Below are positions 1-7,283 of a stretch of DNA of 14,373 nucleotides, piece by piece. The position numbers and the translations under genes were made by a program. Under the pieces are notes generated by a model. That model was not told the DNA's origin, ran no database searches, and worked only from the letters and a program-made list of their open reading frames with translations. This stretch comes from Rhodocyclaceae bacterium. GTDB lineage: Bacteria; Pseudomonadota; Gammaproteobacteria; Burkholderiales; Rhodocyclaceae. Within the stretch, counting starts at the first letter, position 1; each line of letters opens with the position of its first letter. The DNA lies in assembly GCA_023253415.1 (NCBI GenBank), contig JALRGK010000170.1, positions 1-14,373 on the forward strand. The letters run 5' to 3'.

Positions 1-1098
1 TGGGGCGCCCAGTTCCTGACGCGACACCCGCTCCTACTTGATGAACTTCTGGATCAACGACTACTGGAAAGCGCAACCGATTTCAACGCGTACCGTGAAG
101 AGCTGGACCGCGCCCTGTCAGAAGCCCATGGCGACACCGAAACTGAAATGAATATCTTGCGCGAAATGCATCATGCGCAGCTATTCCGCTTGCTGGTTCA
201 GGATCTGGCAGGGCTACACTCCCTGGAGCGCATTTCTGATTTCCTCTCGGAGCTGGCCGATATCATTGTTGACCGGACCATCAAACTCACCTGGGAGAAA
301 CTCAGTAAACGCCATACCGACACGCCGCACTTTGCCGTGATTGGATACGGCAAACTGGGCGGCAAAGAGCTCGGCTACGGCTCGGATCTGGATGTGGTCT
401 ATCTCTTTGACGACCCGGACCCGGATGCGGCACAAACGTACATGCGACTTGGGCAACGCCTGACGACGTGGCTATCGTCACAAACCTCTTCCGGTATCGT
501 GTACGAAATCGACACCCGTCTTCGGCCAAATGGCGAGTCGGGCATGTTGGCGATCAGTCTGGATGGGTTCCGTGACTATGAAGAAAAATCAGCCTGGGTC
601 TGGGAACATCAGGCGCTGACCCGCGCCCGTTTTGTCGCTGGCGATGCGGCATTGGGCGAACGCTTTGAAGCTCTGCGCAAACAGATACTCTGCCAACGAC
701 GCGACATCCCGCATTTACGCCAGGAAGTGATCAACATGCGGCAAAAAATGTTCGAAGCCCATGGTGCGATCAAACCGAATGTCTTTGATCTGAAACAGGA
801 CCCCGGTGGCATCATCGATGTCGAATTCATCGTTCAGTATCTGATACTCGCGCATGCACATACCTACCCGGATCTCACCGAAAATCTTGGTAACATTGCG
901 CTGCTCAAGCGGGCTGCACATCATGGCCTGATTGATCAAGCGCTCTCGGAGGCCGCGCAAGAGGCGTACCGAAACTATCGGTGTCTACAACACGCCAACC
1001 GGCTCAATGACGACCCCAAAGCACGTCTAGACATCACCCCTGAATTACAAACACACATCGACACCGTACTCCGACTAAAACAAGCCGTTTTCGGGTAA
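1..1098 (+). CDS. glnE: GlnE, bifunctional glutamine synthetase adenylyltransferase/deadenylase, C-terminal part
   Basis: The frame is open from the first base and ends at TAA 1096-1098, so this is the last 365 or so residues of a protein that is about 950 residues in E. coli. GlnE adds AMP to, or removes it from, a tyrosine of glutamine synthetase in response to PII and glutamine. The visible part holds the C-terminal adenylyltransferase half. The motif GYGKLGGKELGYGSDLD followed by VVYLFD (about 340-411) is the nucleotidyltransferase signature with its metal-binding aspartates. TSSGIVYEIDTRLRP (about 487-531) and the GGIIDVEFIVQYL segment (about 805-843) are also GlnE-specific. The gene runs head-on into the MFS gene, only 25 bases away, and I see no convincing terminator between them. 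Family assignment is firm; only the missing 5' end limits it. Confidence 0.96.
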   Translation, partial: WGAQFLTRHPLLLDELLDQRLLESATDFNAYREELDRALSEAHGDTETEMNILREMHHAQLFRLLVQDLAGLHSLERISDFLSELADIIVDRTIKLTWEKLSKRHTDTPHFAVIGYGKLGGKELGYGSDLDVVYLFDDPDPDAAQTYMRLGQRLTTWLSSQTSSGIVYEIDTRLRPNGESGMLAISLDGFRDYEEKSAWVWEHQALTRARFVAGDAALGERFEALRKQILCQRRDIPHLRQEVINMRQKMFEAHGAIKPNVFDLKQDPGGIIDVEFIVQYLILAHAHTYPDLTENLGNIALLKRAAHHGLIDQALSEAAQEAYRNYRCLQHANRLNDDPKARLDITPELQTHIDTVLRLKQAVFG

Positions 1099-1123
1099 AA
1101 ACAGGACGCGTAGCCCGGTGGGT

Positions 1124-2413
1124 TTAAGCACTTCGGTCTGCCAGCTGCGCGTCCGACCAAAGATTCCGACAGCCAGTCTCTCGGATAAACAGAGCCGCTA
1201 GCAAACCAAACACCGCCAACGTAACCACCAGAGTCAAGCCGAAGCGGAAATCTCCCAGCGTGTATGTCCGCACACCGCTCACGAGCGTACCGGTCCAGAC
1301 GCTATCCATAAGTAAGCCGACCAATGGCTGCATAATCGCCGCACCGGCAAAACCACCAACGTTGGCTATCGACGTGGACATACCCGCCAACTGTGGCGGA
1401 TTGACTTCTTTGGCGCAGGCCCAGGTCAGACTAAAGCCGGCCGCAGTGAATCCCATCAGACAGCAAAGTATCATCGTCGCGGCAACGTTCAATGCCCCAC
1501 CCCACCACCATATCAACCAGATCACCGTATAAACGGCACTCGCCACCACCAGAATCGATTTGCGCTGACGCAAACGATCAGAGGCAATACCGAGGGCAAG
1601 ACAACCTACCGCAAAGCCTGCATACATTAACGACAGGTGGGTTGCTGCAATGTTGCGCGTATAGCCATGAACCTGCGTCAGGTAGGGCATGGCCCAAAGG
1701 CCGGCAAACGTAAAGTAACTGCCGCACAATCCCAAGTTCGTCAGGGCCGGTGCCCACGTCAGGCGATTACGAATCACGGAAAGCAATCCCCCAAGCACAA
1801 CCGTACGGTCTACCTTGGCACCCCCCATCACAGCACTGCCACGCATCATCCACCAGGATAATGTGCCAAACACCAGAGATGCGACTGCAACCGCGACAAA
1901 CACATTCCGCCACCCAATTTCAGCGGCCGCGTAAGCGAGCGGCACACCTGCCATCACCGATCCGATATTCCCAATGAAAACGCCCAAGCCCGTCAGCGAT
2001 GCAAATCGCCGTTCTTCGAAGGTCAATGCAATAATCTTGAGCATGGCAATAAACGTCACCGAAACGCCAAGACCAACGAGGGTTCTACCGATCAGGGCAT
2101 GCGACAACGTATCAGCCAGACCAAACCAAATGCTGCCGACAAAAGACACCAGCCCGCCCAGCAGCATGATACGCCGCGGCCCCAGTGTATCGACCAGGAC
2201 GCCTGTTGGCACCTGCATCAGGGTGTAGACGTAAAAATAGGTCGCAGCCAGCACTCCCAGCGATGCGGCCGATGTCTCAAAGGACTGCGCCAGATCCTGT
2301 GCAATCGATGCCGGGGCAAAACGCTGAAAAAACGACAGCGTATACGCGGCCATAACTACCGCTAAAATCACCGTCGCCTGACGGGTTGTGGATGTGCCCG
2401 AACCCGGTTTCAT
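1124..2413 (-). CDS. MFS transporter, substrate unknown
   Basis: A 429-residue, highly hydrophobic protein with the length and pattern of a 12-helix major facilitator superfamily carrier of the inner membrane. The loop after helix 2 carries the MFS motif A as GVLVDTLGPRR (residues 71-81), and the helix-4 region RTLVGLGVSVTF follows as expected. The midpoint break of the two six-helix halves is near residue 195. The substrate cannot be read from the sequence. The ATG at 2411-2413 lies 3 bases after the dut stop, so the gene is almost certainly the third gene of the coaBC-dut operon. The Shine-Dalgarno sequence is poor (GGTAAG-like, inside the end of dut), which fits translational coupling. Whether it carries a pantothenate, nucleoside or unrelated solute is open. 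Confidence 0.85.
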   Translation of the reverse strand: MKPGSGTSTTRQATVILAVVMAAYTLSFFQRFAPASIAQDLAQSFETSAASLGVLAATYFYVYTLMQVPTGVLVDTLGPRRIMLLGGLVSFVGSIWFGLADTLSHALIGRTLVGLGVSVTFIAMLKIIALTFEERRFASLTGLGVFIGNIGSVMAGVPLAYAAAEIGWRNVFVAVAVASLVFGTLSWWMMRGSAVMGGAKVDRTVVLGGLLSVIRNRLTWAPALTNLGLCGSYFTFAGLWAMPYLTQVHGYTRNIAATHLSLMYAGFAVGCLALGIASDRLRQRKSILVVASAVYTVIWLIWWWGGALNVAATMILCCLMGFTAAGFSLTWACAKEVNPPQLAGMSTSIANVGGFAGAAIMQPLVGLLMDSVWTGTLVSGVRTYTLGDFRFGLTLVVTLAVFGLLAALFIRETGCRNLWSDAQLADRSA

Positions 2414-2416
2414 GAC

Positions 2417-2866
2417 TTACTGCTTACCGGTACTGCCAAAACCACCTTCGGCACGACTGCTTTCTGTAAAAGCATCAACAATATTCATGGAGACCTGAAG
2501 CACCGGAAACACAACAAGCTGCGCAATCCGGTCCAGCGGATTAATTTCAAAGGCGGTGTCACTCCGATTCCACAGGGATACTTTAATCTCACCCTGATAA
2601 TCCGAGTCAATCAAACCCACCAGGTTACCCAGAACGATGCCGTGCTTATGCCCTAAACCTGAGCGAGGCAGAATCATGGCCGCCAAGCCCGGATCAGCCA
2701 GATGAATGGCAATACCGGAAGGGATCAACACGGTTTCGCCCGCATTTAATACGCAGGGTGCGTCAATACACGCACGCAGATCCAGTCCTGCGGCACCCGG
2801 GGTGCCATAAGCGGGTGGGCTATCGTGCAAACGGGCATCGAGAATACGAACATCAATACGGTGCAT
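2417..2866 (-). CDS. dut: dUTP diphosphatase (dUTPase)
   Basis: A 149-residue trimeric-type dUTPase that hydrolyses dUTP to dUMP and pyrophosphate, keeping uracil out of DNA and supplying dUMP for thymidylate synthesis. All the family motifs I looked for are present in order: AGLDLRA (26-32), PRSGLG (67-72), GLIDSDYQGEI (84-94, with the catalytic Asp at about residue 87) and the C-terminal glycine-rich arm RAEGGFGSTGK (138-148) that closes over the substrate. Length equals the usual bacterial enzyme. AAGGAA stands about 7 bases before the ATG (2864-2866). It follows coaBC by 12 bases, a pairing conserved in many proteobacteria, and leads directly into the MFS gene. Confidence 0.97.
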   Translation of the reverse strand: MHRIDVRILDARLHDSPPAYGTPGAAGLDLRACIDAPCVLNAGETVLIPSGIAIHLADPGLAAMILPRSGLGHKHGIVLGNLVGLIDSDYQGEIKVSLWNRSDTAFEINPLDRIAQLVVFPVLQVSMNIVDAFTESSRAEGGFGSTGKQ

Positions 2867-2878
2867 GGTGCTATTCCT

Positions 2879-4105
2879 TTATTGCTTGTTGAGGCGTGCC
2901 GCCAGCTCATCGACCAATCGTCTGGCCAGAATAGGCTTCGATAGTGGAGGCAACGGGTAACGCCCCGTCTCATCGTAAAGCGTGACGCAATTATCGCTAG
3001 TGCCTAGTCCATCGCTCACCAGATTACCAATCACCAACGGCACCCGCTTACGCAGACGTTTCGCCTCCGCATAATCATCCAGATTCTGACTCTCCGCTGC
3101 GAAGCCGACGCAATAAGGCGCTGCAGGCAAAGAGGCGACTTCCGCCAGAATGTCCGGATTCGGCGTGAGCGTAATCGTACGTCCACCGTCACCGGCTACT
3201 GATTCAGTTTTCTTCAACTTATGTTCAGCAACTTCAACAGGACGATAATCCGCCACGGCCGCCACGCCAACAAAGACCTGCGCCTGGGCAATTTGCCCCA
3301 TCACAGCCTGTCGCATCTGTTCTGCGGTCTGTACATTAATGCGCTGCACACCCAATGGGGTAGGGAAAGCAACGGGGCCACTCACCAGCACAACCTCAGC
3401 GCCTGCCTGAGCAAAAGCGCGGGCCATCGCAAAACCCATTTGCCCAGAGGACAGGTTGGTGATACCGCGCACGGGATCAATAGGTTCAAAGGTTGGCCCT
3501 GCCGTCATTACAATCTTCTTTCCAGCCAACTGCTTAGCGGTCAAAGCACCAATCACCGCCTCGGCTAACTCACACGATTCGAGCATGCGGCCTTCGCCCG
3601 TTTCGCCACAGGCCTGTTCGCCTACCCCGGGACCCCAAATAGCAACACCATCGATTTCAAGAAGTTGCTTATTACGTTGTGTTGCCGGGTTTGCCCACAT
3701 CTGGCGGTTCATCGCCGGTGCAATCGCTAGCGGACAATCCCTTGCCAGCACAAGCGCTGACAACAGATCATCAGCCCGCCCCTGCGCCACTTTCGCCATA
3801 AAATCAGCTGACGCGGGTGCTATCACCATCAGATCTGAAGACCGGGTCAGATCGATATGCGTCATGCCGCCGCCCTTTTCAGGGTCCCAGGCATCCACGG
3901 CCACCGGGTTACCGGATAGGGCCTGAAACGTCAGCGGTGTGACAAAGCGCGTTGCGGCTTCCGTCATCACCACCACGACATCGGCACCTGCTTTTTTGAG
4001 CAGACGTACCAATTCTGCGGATTTATAGGCAGCAATACCACCCGTAACGCCCAGCAGAATCTTTTTACCCGTCAATTCGTTCGAAGTTTGCACGCAAACC
4101 GTCAT
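2879..4105 (-). CDS. coaBC: CoaBC, phosphopantothenoylcysteine synthetase/decarboxylase
   Basis: A 408-residue bifunctional coenzyme A biosynthesis enzyme. The N-terminal flavoprotein (CoaC) half shows TGGIAAYKS (21-29), the active-site histidine in MTHIDL (His83), APASAD (96-101), the PAMN motif (130-133) and the flexible-flap cysteine in ACGE (Cys166). The CoaB half begins near residue 190 with a Rossmann-like segment (MTAGPTFEPIDPVRGITN), then AAVADYRP and the KLKK lysines expected for CTP-dependent synthetase activity. I chose the ATG at 4103-4105 because AAGG (4114-4117) sits 8 bases upstream of it; the TTG two codons further upstream would leave only 2 bases. First gene of the coaBC-dut-MFS operon, divergent from radC. 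Confidence 0.96.
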   Translation of the reverse strand: MTVCVQTSNELTGKKILLGVTGGIAAYKSAELVRLLKKAGADVVVVMTEAATRFVTPLTFQALSGNPVAVDAWDPEKGGGMTHIDLTRSSDLMVIAPASADFMAKVAQGRADDLLSALVLARDCPLAIAPAMNRQMWANPATQRNKQLLEIDGVAIWGPGVGEQACGETGEGRMLESCELAEAVIGALTAKQLAGKKIVMTAGPTFEPIDPVRGITNLSSGQMGFAMARAFAQAGAEVVLVSGPVAFPTPLGVQRINVQTAEQMRQAVMGQIAQAQVFVGVAAVADYRPVEVAEHKLKKTESVAGDGGRTITLTPNPDILAEVASLPAAPYCVGFAAESQNLDDYAEAKRLRKRVPLVIGNLVSDGLGTSDNCVTLYDETGRYPLPPLSKPILARRLVDELAARLNKQ

Positions 4106-4234
4106 AGCCAAAGCCTTTTTGTTAAGTATCGCCTTTAGGCGCTCTTGGTTTGGGCTATTCTATCCACATTTAGCTTTCAGGCGGGTAGTTCATCTTTTGA
4201 CCCGGGCGATTAAACCCAGCAAATAGAGGCACGC
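4106..4234. promoter_or_regulatory. Divergent intergenic region between coaBC and radC
   Basis: These 129 bases must hold the promoters of the divergently transcribed coaBC (-) and radC (+). The best -10 candidate for coaBC is TAGAAT on the minus strand near 4160, without a convincing -35. For radC, TATTCT near 4154 overlaps it on the other strand. A short inverted repeat, CGCCT-TT-AGGCG (4130-4141), lies in the coaBC leader. None of these matches is strong enough to fix a start site, so the promoter assignment is inferred mainly from gene orientation. Confidence 0.35.
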
Positions 4235-4924
4235 ATGAGTTTGACTGATAGACCCAGCAGTGAGCGGCCACGCGAAAAGCTGCTGCAACGGGGCCCCGAG
4301 ATACTGTCCGACAGCGAACTGGTCGCGATACTTTTGCGTACCGGTTTGCCCGGCCAGGATGCGATTGCCTTGGCACATGCGCTCATTGAACAATTTGGTG
4401 GTCTGTACGGGCTACTCTCGGCACCACCGCAAGCACTCGGCAAAACACTGGGGTTGGGACCGGCCAAATCCGCCCAGTTGATTGCCGTACTGGAGCTGGC
4501 GCGGCGTACCCTACGAGAAGAGATGGCCCAGGGAATATCCCTCTCATCCGTCGACAGCGTGCGGCGATACCTCAAGCTCAGCCTGGCTAATCGCGAATTC
4601 GAAGTATTTCACGCGCTCTGGGTCGATGCGCATAACCGACTGATTGCCAGCGAAGAATTATTCCGGGGCACATTGACCCAGACCAGTGTTTACCCCCGGG
4701 AAATTGTTCGACGCGCGTTGCATCATAATGCCGCTGCCGTGATTTTTGCCCATAACCACCCCAGTGGCGTTGCCAAACCATCAGCGGCCGATGAACAGCT
4801 CACCGATGCCCTCCAGAAAGCCCTGACACTTATCGACGTACAGCTACTGGATCATTTCATCATCGCCGGCATGGCTGATCCCTACTCGTTTAGCGAGCAT
4901 GGAAAAGTGCCGCGATCCCCCTAA
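4235..4924 (+). CDS. radC: RadC/JAB-domain protein
   Basis: A 229-residue full-length RadC-family protein (E. coli RadC is about 220). The N-terminal part has a helix-hairpin-helix-like segment, LGLGPAKSAQL (about 72-82). The C-terminal JAB1/MPN metalloprotease-like domain has the complete zinc motif: Glu in REFEVFH (about 120-126), HNHPSG (173-178, with two metal-ligand histidines) and Asp186 in PSAAD. Despite the name, a direct role in DNA repair is not established for this family and its biochemical activity is unknown. The ATG at 4235 is preceded by TAGAGG with a 5-base spacer. It lies upstream of rpmB-rpmG on the same strand, an arrangement common in proteobacteria, but those genes have their own promoter candidate. 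Confidence 0.95.
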   Translation: MSLTDRPSSERPREKLLQRGPEILSDSELVAILLRTGLPGQDAIALAHALIEQFGGLYGLLSAPPQALGKTLGLGPAKSAQLIAVLELARRTLREEMAQGISLSSVDSVRRYLKLSLANREFEVFHALWVDAHNRLIASEELFRGTLTQTSVYPREIVRRALHHNAAAVIFAHNHPSGVAKPSAADEQLTDALQKALTLIDVQLLDHFIIAGMADPYSFSEHGKVPRSP

Positions 4925-4946
4925 AAAACCCAAATAAAGATAACAC

Positions 4947-4976
4947 TTGCTTTTTACCCCGTTTAGGCATTACAAT
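4947..4976 (+). promoter_or_regulatory. Candidate sigma-70 promoter of rpmB-rpmG
   Basis: TTGCTT (4947-4952) and TACAAT (4971-4976) are separated by 18 bases. The -10 matches consensus at 5 of 6 positions; the -35 matches only at its first three. A start near 4983 would give a leader of about 29 bases that contains the AGGAG ribosome binding site of rpmB. Confidence 0.55.
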
Positions 4977-5011
4977 CATCGGCTTTCCGTTTGGGATAAC
5001 AGGAGTCAACC

Positions 5012-5245
5012 ATGGCACGCGTTTGCCAAGTCACGGGCAAGGGCCCAATGGTGGGAAACAACGTTTCTCACGCCAACAACAAAACGAAGCGTCGCTTCCT
5101 GCCGAATCTGCAGTACCGCCGTTTCTGGGTTGAGAGCGAAAACCGCTTCGTGCGCCTGCGCGTTTCGAACGCCGGCCTGCGTCTCATCGACAAGAAGGGC
5201 ATCGAGACCGTTCTCGCTGACCTGCGCGACCGCGGCGAAGTTTAA
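5012..5245 (+). CDS. rpmB: 50S ribosomal protein L28
   Basis: A 77-residue basic protein matching L28 over its whole length. It starts MARVCQVTGKGPMVGNN, continues through KTKRRFLPNLQ and FWVESENRFVRLRVSN, and ends with the IDKKGIETVLADLR tail. L28 is a component of the large ribosomal subunit. The NVSHANNKTKRRFLPNLQ region reads like betaproteobacterial L28 rather than the gammaproteobacterial form (E. coli has NRSHALNATKRRFLPNL), which is the main taxonomic clue in this window. A consensus AGGAG (5001-5005) stands 6 bases before the ATG. rpmG follows 28 bases later, the usual order. Confidence 0.98.
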   Translation: MARVCQVTGKGPMVGNNVSHANNKTKRRFLPNLQYRRFWVESENRFVRLRVSNAGLRLIDKKGIETVLADLRDRGEV

Positions 5246-5273
5246 GCCGCTCACCCGAATTTAGGAGAACATC

Positions 5274-5441
5274 ATGGCCAAAGGCGGACGTGAAAAGATC
5301 AAGCTCGAGTCGAGCGCTGGCACCGGTCACTTTTACACCACTACGAAGAACAAGCGCACCACGCCTGAAAAGCTGGAAATCACTAAGTACGACCCGAAAG
5401 CTCGCAAGCACGTGGCGTACAAGGAAACCAAGCTTAAGTAA
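5274..5441 (+). CDS. rpmG: 50S ribosomal protein L33
   Basis: A 55-residue reading frame beginning MAKGGREKIKLESSAGTGHF and ending in KHVAYKETKLK, the exact length of E. coli L33 and clearly that protein. It lacks the zinc-binding cysteine pairs, so it is the cysteine-free (C-minus) type that does not depend on zinc. AGGAG (5263-5267) lies 6 bases before the ATG. It is the last gene of the rpmB-rpmG unit and is followed 22 bases later by a hairpin terminator. Confidence 0.98.
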   Translation: MAKGGREKIKLESSAGTGHFYTTTKNKRTTPEKLEITKYDPKARKHVAYKETKLK

Positions 5442-5463
5442 GCTGCGCGCATCCCAAACGCAA

Positions 5464-5494
5464 CAAAGCCCACCCTTGAGGTGGGCTTTGTCTT
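5464..5494. terminator. Probably bidirectional terminator between rpmG and prfC
   Basis: A perfect 11-base-pair stem, CAAAGCCCACC (5464-5474) and GGTGGGCTTTG (5480-5490), with loop CTTGA. On the + strand it is followed by TCTTTGG and on the - strand by TTGCG after the stem's TTTG, so the U-tracts are short. It lies 22 bases after rpmG and 43 bases after the prfC stop, so it probably serves both converging genes. Confidence 0.8.
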
Positions 5495-5533
5495 TGGCGC
5501 AAGCTGCCCACATAGAACAGCAGCTTATCCACA

Positions 5534-7225
5534 CTACCCCGCCAGCTTGCTCTGGAACATCAGACCGGCATGCTCACGCAGCGCGTGGTATTTGATGGTT
5601 TTCCAGCGCTCCGGAATGACCAGCTCACCCTGATAGGAGGCTAGGAACGTCGGTGCCTCTACAACGTCATAAGCAATACGATAGGCGTTGAAATCAATGA
5701 ACTGCTTGAGCTCTGCCGGATCGTCTGCTGTCACCCATCTTGCGAGTCGATATTTAGTTGGCATGAGGCGCGCCTCTACACCGTACTCATGCTTCAAGCG
5801 ATGCGCCACCACTTCAAACTGCAGTGTACCCACGGCACCCAGCAAGAGCGATCCGCCATCATGCGGACGGAAGACCTGGATTGCACCTTCTTCACCGAGT
5901 TGCATCAGCCCGGTGCGTAATTGCTTGGCGCGCATCGGATCAGCCACTTCCACGGCCTGGAAAATTTCCGGCGCAAAAAACGGCAAACCCGTGTACTGAA
6001 GTTTTTCGCCTTCGGTGAGCGTGTCCCCCAACTGCAATAGACCATGATTGGGAATACCAATGATGTCACCTGCATACGCTTCTTCCAGCAGCTCACGCCG
6101 CTGTGACAGGAACGACATGGCACTGGCAGTGCGAATGCTCTTGCCCGTACGCCCGATCTTTAGTTGCATCCCACGCGTGAACTTGCCAGAGCAAATGCGC
6201 ACAAAGGCAATACGATCCCGGTGCGCCGGATCCATATTGGCCTGCACTTTGAAAACCACGCCCGAAAACGCCGGCTCTTCCGGATGCACCACGCGCTGAA
6301 TGGCGGCACGCGACTTAGGCGCTGGCGCCAGCTCCGACAGGGCATCCAGAACCTCCTTGACGCCAAAGTTGTTAATGGCCGAACCAAAGAACAACGGGGT
6401 TTGTTCGCCACGCAGGAAGGCCTCTTTATCAAACTCTTCGGAGGCACCGCTAATCAATTCGACTTCGGACTGGGCTTGTTCAAACTCGGCACCGAAACGA
6501 TCTGCCAGCTGCGGATGATCAAAACCCTGCAAGGTTTCTGACTCTGTTTCCAGTCGATCCTTACCGGAACGGAACAGGCGCATCTGATCGTTACGAATGT
6601 CATACACGCCCGCGAAACGTTTGCCCATGCCTACAGGCCAGGTAAATGGCACAACGGTGAGTTTAAGCACCTTTTCAATTTCATCGACCAGATCCAGCGG
6701 GTCTTTGACCTCGCTATCCAGCTTATTGATGAAGGTAATAATCGGCGTGTTTCGGGCGCGGCAGACCTCGAGCAGACGTAATGTCTGCGGCTCAACACCG
6801 TTACCGGCATCAATCACCATCAGTGCTGCATCCACCGCCGTGAGCACGCGATAGGTATCTTCAGAAAAATCCTGGTGGCCCGGCGTGTCCAGCAGGTTGA
6901 TGACGCAGTCACCGTACTCCATCTGCATGACCGAACTGGCTACCGAGATGCCGCGTTGCTTTTCGATTTCCATCCAGTCCGATGTGGCATGACGGCTGGC
7001 TTTACGTGCTTTAACGCTACCGGCAATCTGGATCGCGCCCGCAAACAGGAGGAGTTTTTCAGTCAGTGTTGTCTTGCCTGCATCGGGGTGAGAAATAATC
7101 GCAAAGGTGCGACGACGATCCACCTCGGGGGCAATACCTTTGGCCCGCTGCGTATTGGTCGCAGGCGACGCCTCTGAAGGGGGTAGCTCGGCAGCCAGTG
7201 TGTCCTGGCTTTCACATTCACTCAT
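5534..7225 (-). CDS. prfC: Peptide chain release factor 3 (RF3)
   Basis: A 563-residue translational GTPase that removes RF1 or RF2 from the ribosome after peptide release. The GTPase motifs are intact: G1 SHPDAGKTT (45-53), the switch region ending in RGISVASSVM (91-100), G3 DTPGH (113-117) and G4 NKLD (167-170). They are followed by the RF3-specific beta-barrel and C-terminal domains ending at TAG 5534-5536. E. coli RF3 is 529 residues, and most of the difference is an N-terminal extension of about 29 residues, rich in Ser, Ala, Glu and Pro, before the conserved RRRTFAIISHPDAG segment. The ATG at 7223-7225 is supported by AAAGG (7232-7236) with a 6-base spacer, and no ATG lies between it and the G1 motif, so the extension appears real. 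A terminator hairpin lies directly upstream. Confidence 0.96.
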   Translation of the reverse strand: MSECESQDTLAAELPPSEASPATNTQRAKGIAPEVDRRRTFAIISHPDAGKTTLTEKLLLFAGAIQIAGSVKARKASRHATSDWMEIEKQRGISVASSVMQMEYGDCVINLLDTPGHQDFSEDTYRVLTAVDAALMVIDAGNGVEPQTLRLLEVCRARNTPIITFINKLDSEVKDPLDLVDEIEKVLKLTVVPFTWPVGMGKRFAGVYDIRNDQMRLFRSGKDRLETESETLQGFDHPQLADRFGAEFEQAQSEVELISGASEEFDKEAFLRGEQTPLFFGSAINNFGVKEVLDALSELAPAPKSRAAIQRVVHPEEPAFSGVVFKVQANMDPAHRDRIAFVRICSGKFTRGMQLKIGRTGKSIRTASAMSFLSQRRELLEEAYAGDIIGIPNHGLLQLGDTLTEGEKLQYTGLPFFAPEIFQAVEVADPMRAKQLRTGLMQLGEEGAIQVFRPHDGGSLLLGAVGTLQFEVVAHRLKHEYGVEARLMPTKYRLARWVTADDPAELKQFIDFNAYRIAYDVVEAPTFLASYQGELVIPERWKTIKYHALREHAGLMFQSKLAG

Positions 7226-7236
7226 AAACAGCCTTT

Positions 7237-7270
7237 AAAAAAACAACCGGCCTCGGCCGGTTGTTTTTTG
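7237..7270 (-). terminator. Rho-independent terminator of the desaturase gene
   Basis: On the minus strand an A-rich start leads into CAACCGGCC and its complement GGCCGGTTG around a 2-4 base loop (centre 7253-7254), followed by TTTTTTT. It is about 13 bases after the desaturase stop, which makes it a textbook terminator for that gene. Its U-tract ends directly at the AAAGG ribosome binding site of prfC (7232-7236), which raises the question of where prfC transcription starts. Confidence 0.88.
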
Positions 7271-7283
7271 CAACAGAAAAAAC

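Noticed and set aside
1099..1123. Terminator between converging glnE and MFS genes
   Set aside because: Only a 3-base GC stem (CCC/GGG) is present with no proper hairpin plus U-tract.
4106..4111. TTG start for coaBC two codons upstream
   Set aside because: The AAGG ribosome binding site is correctly spaced for the ATG at 4105, too close for the TTG.
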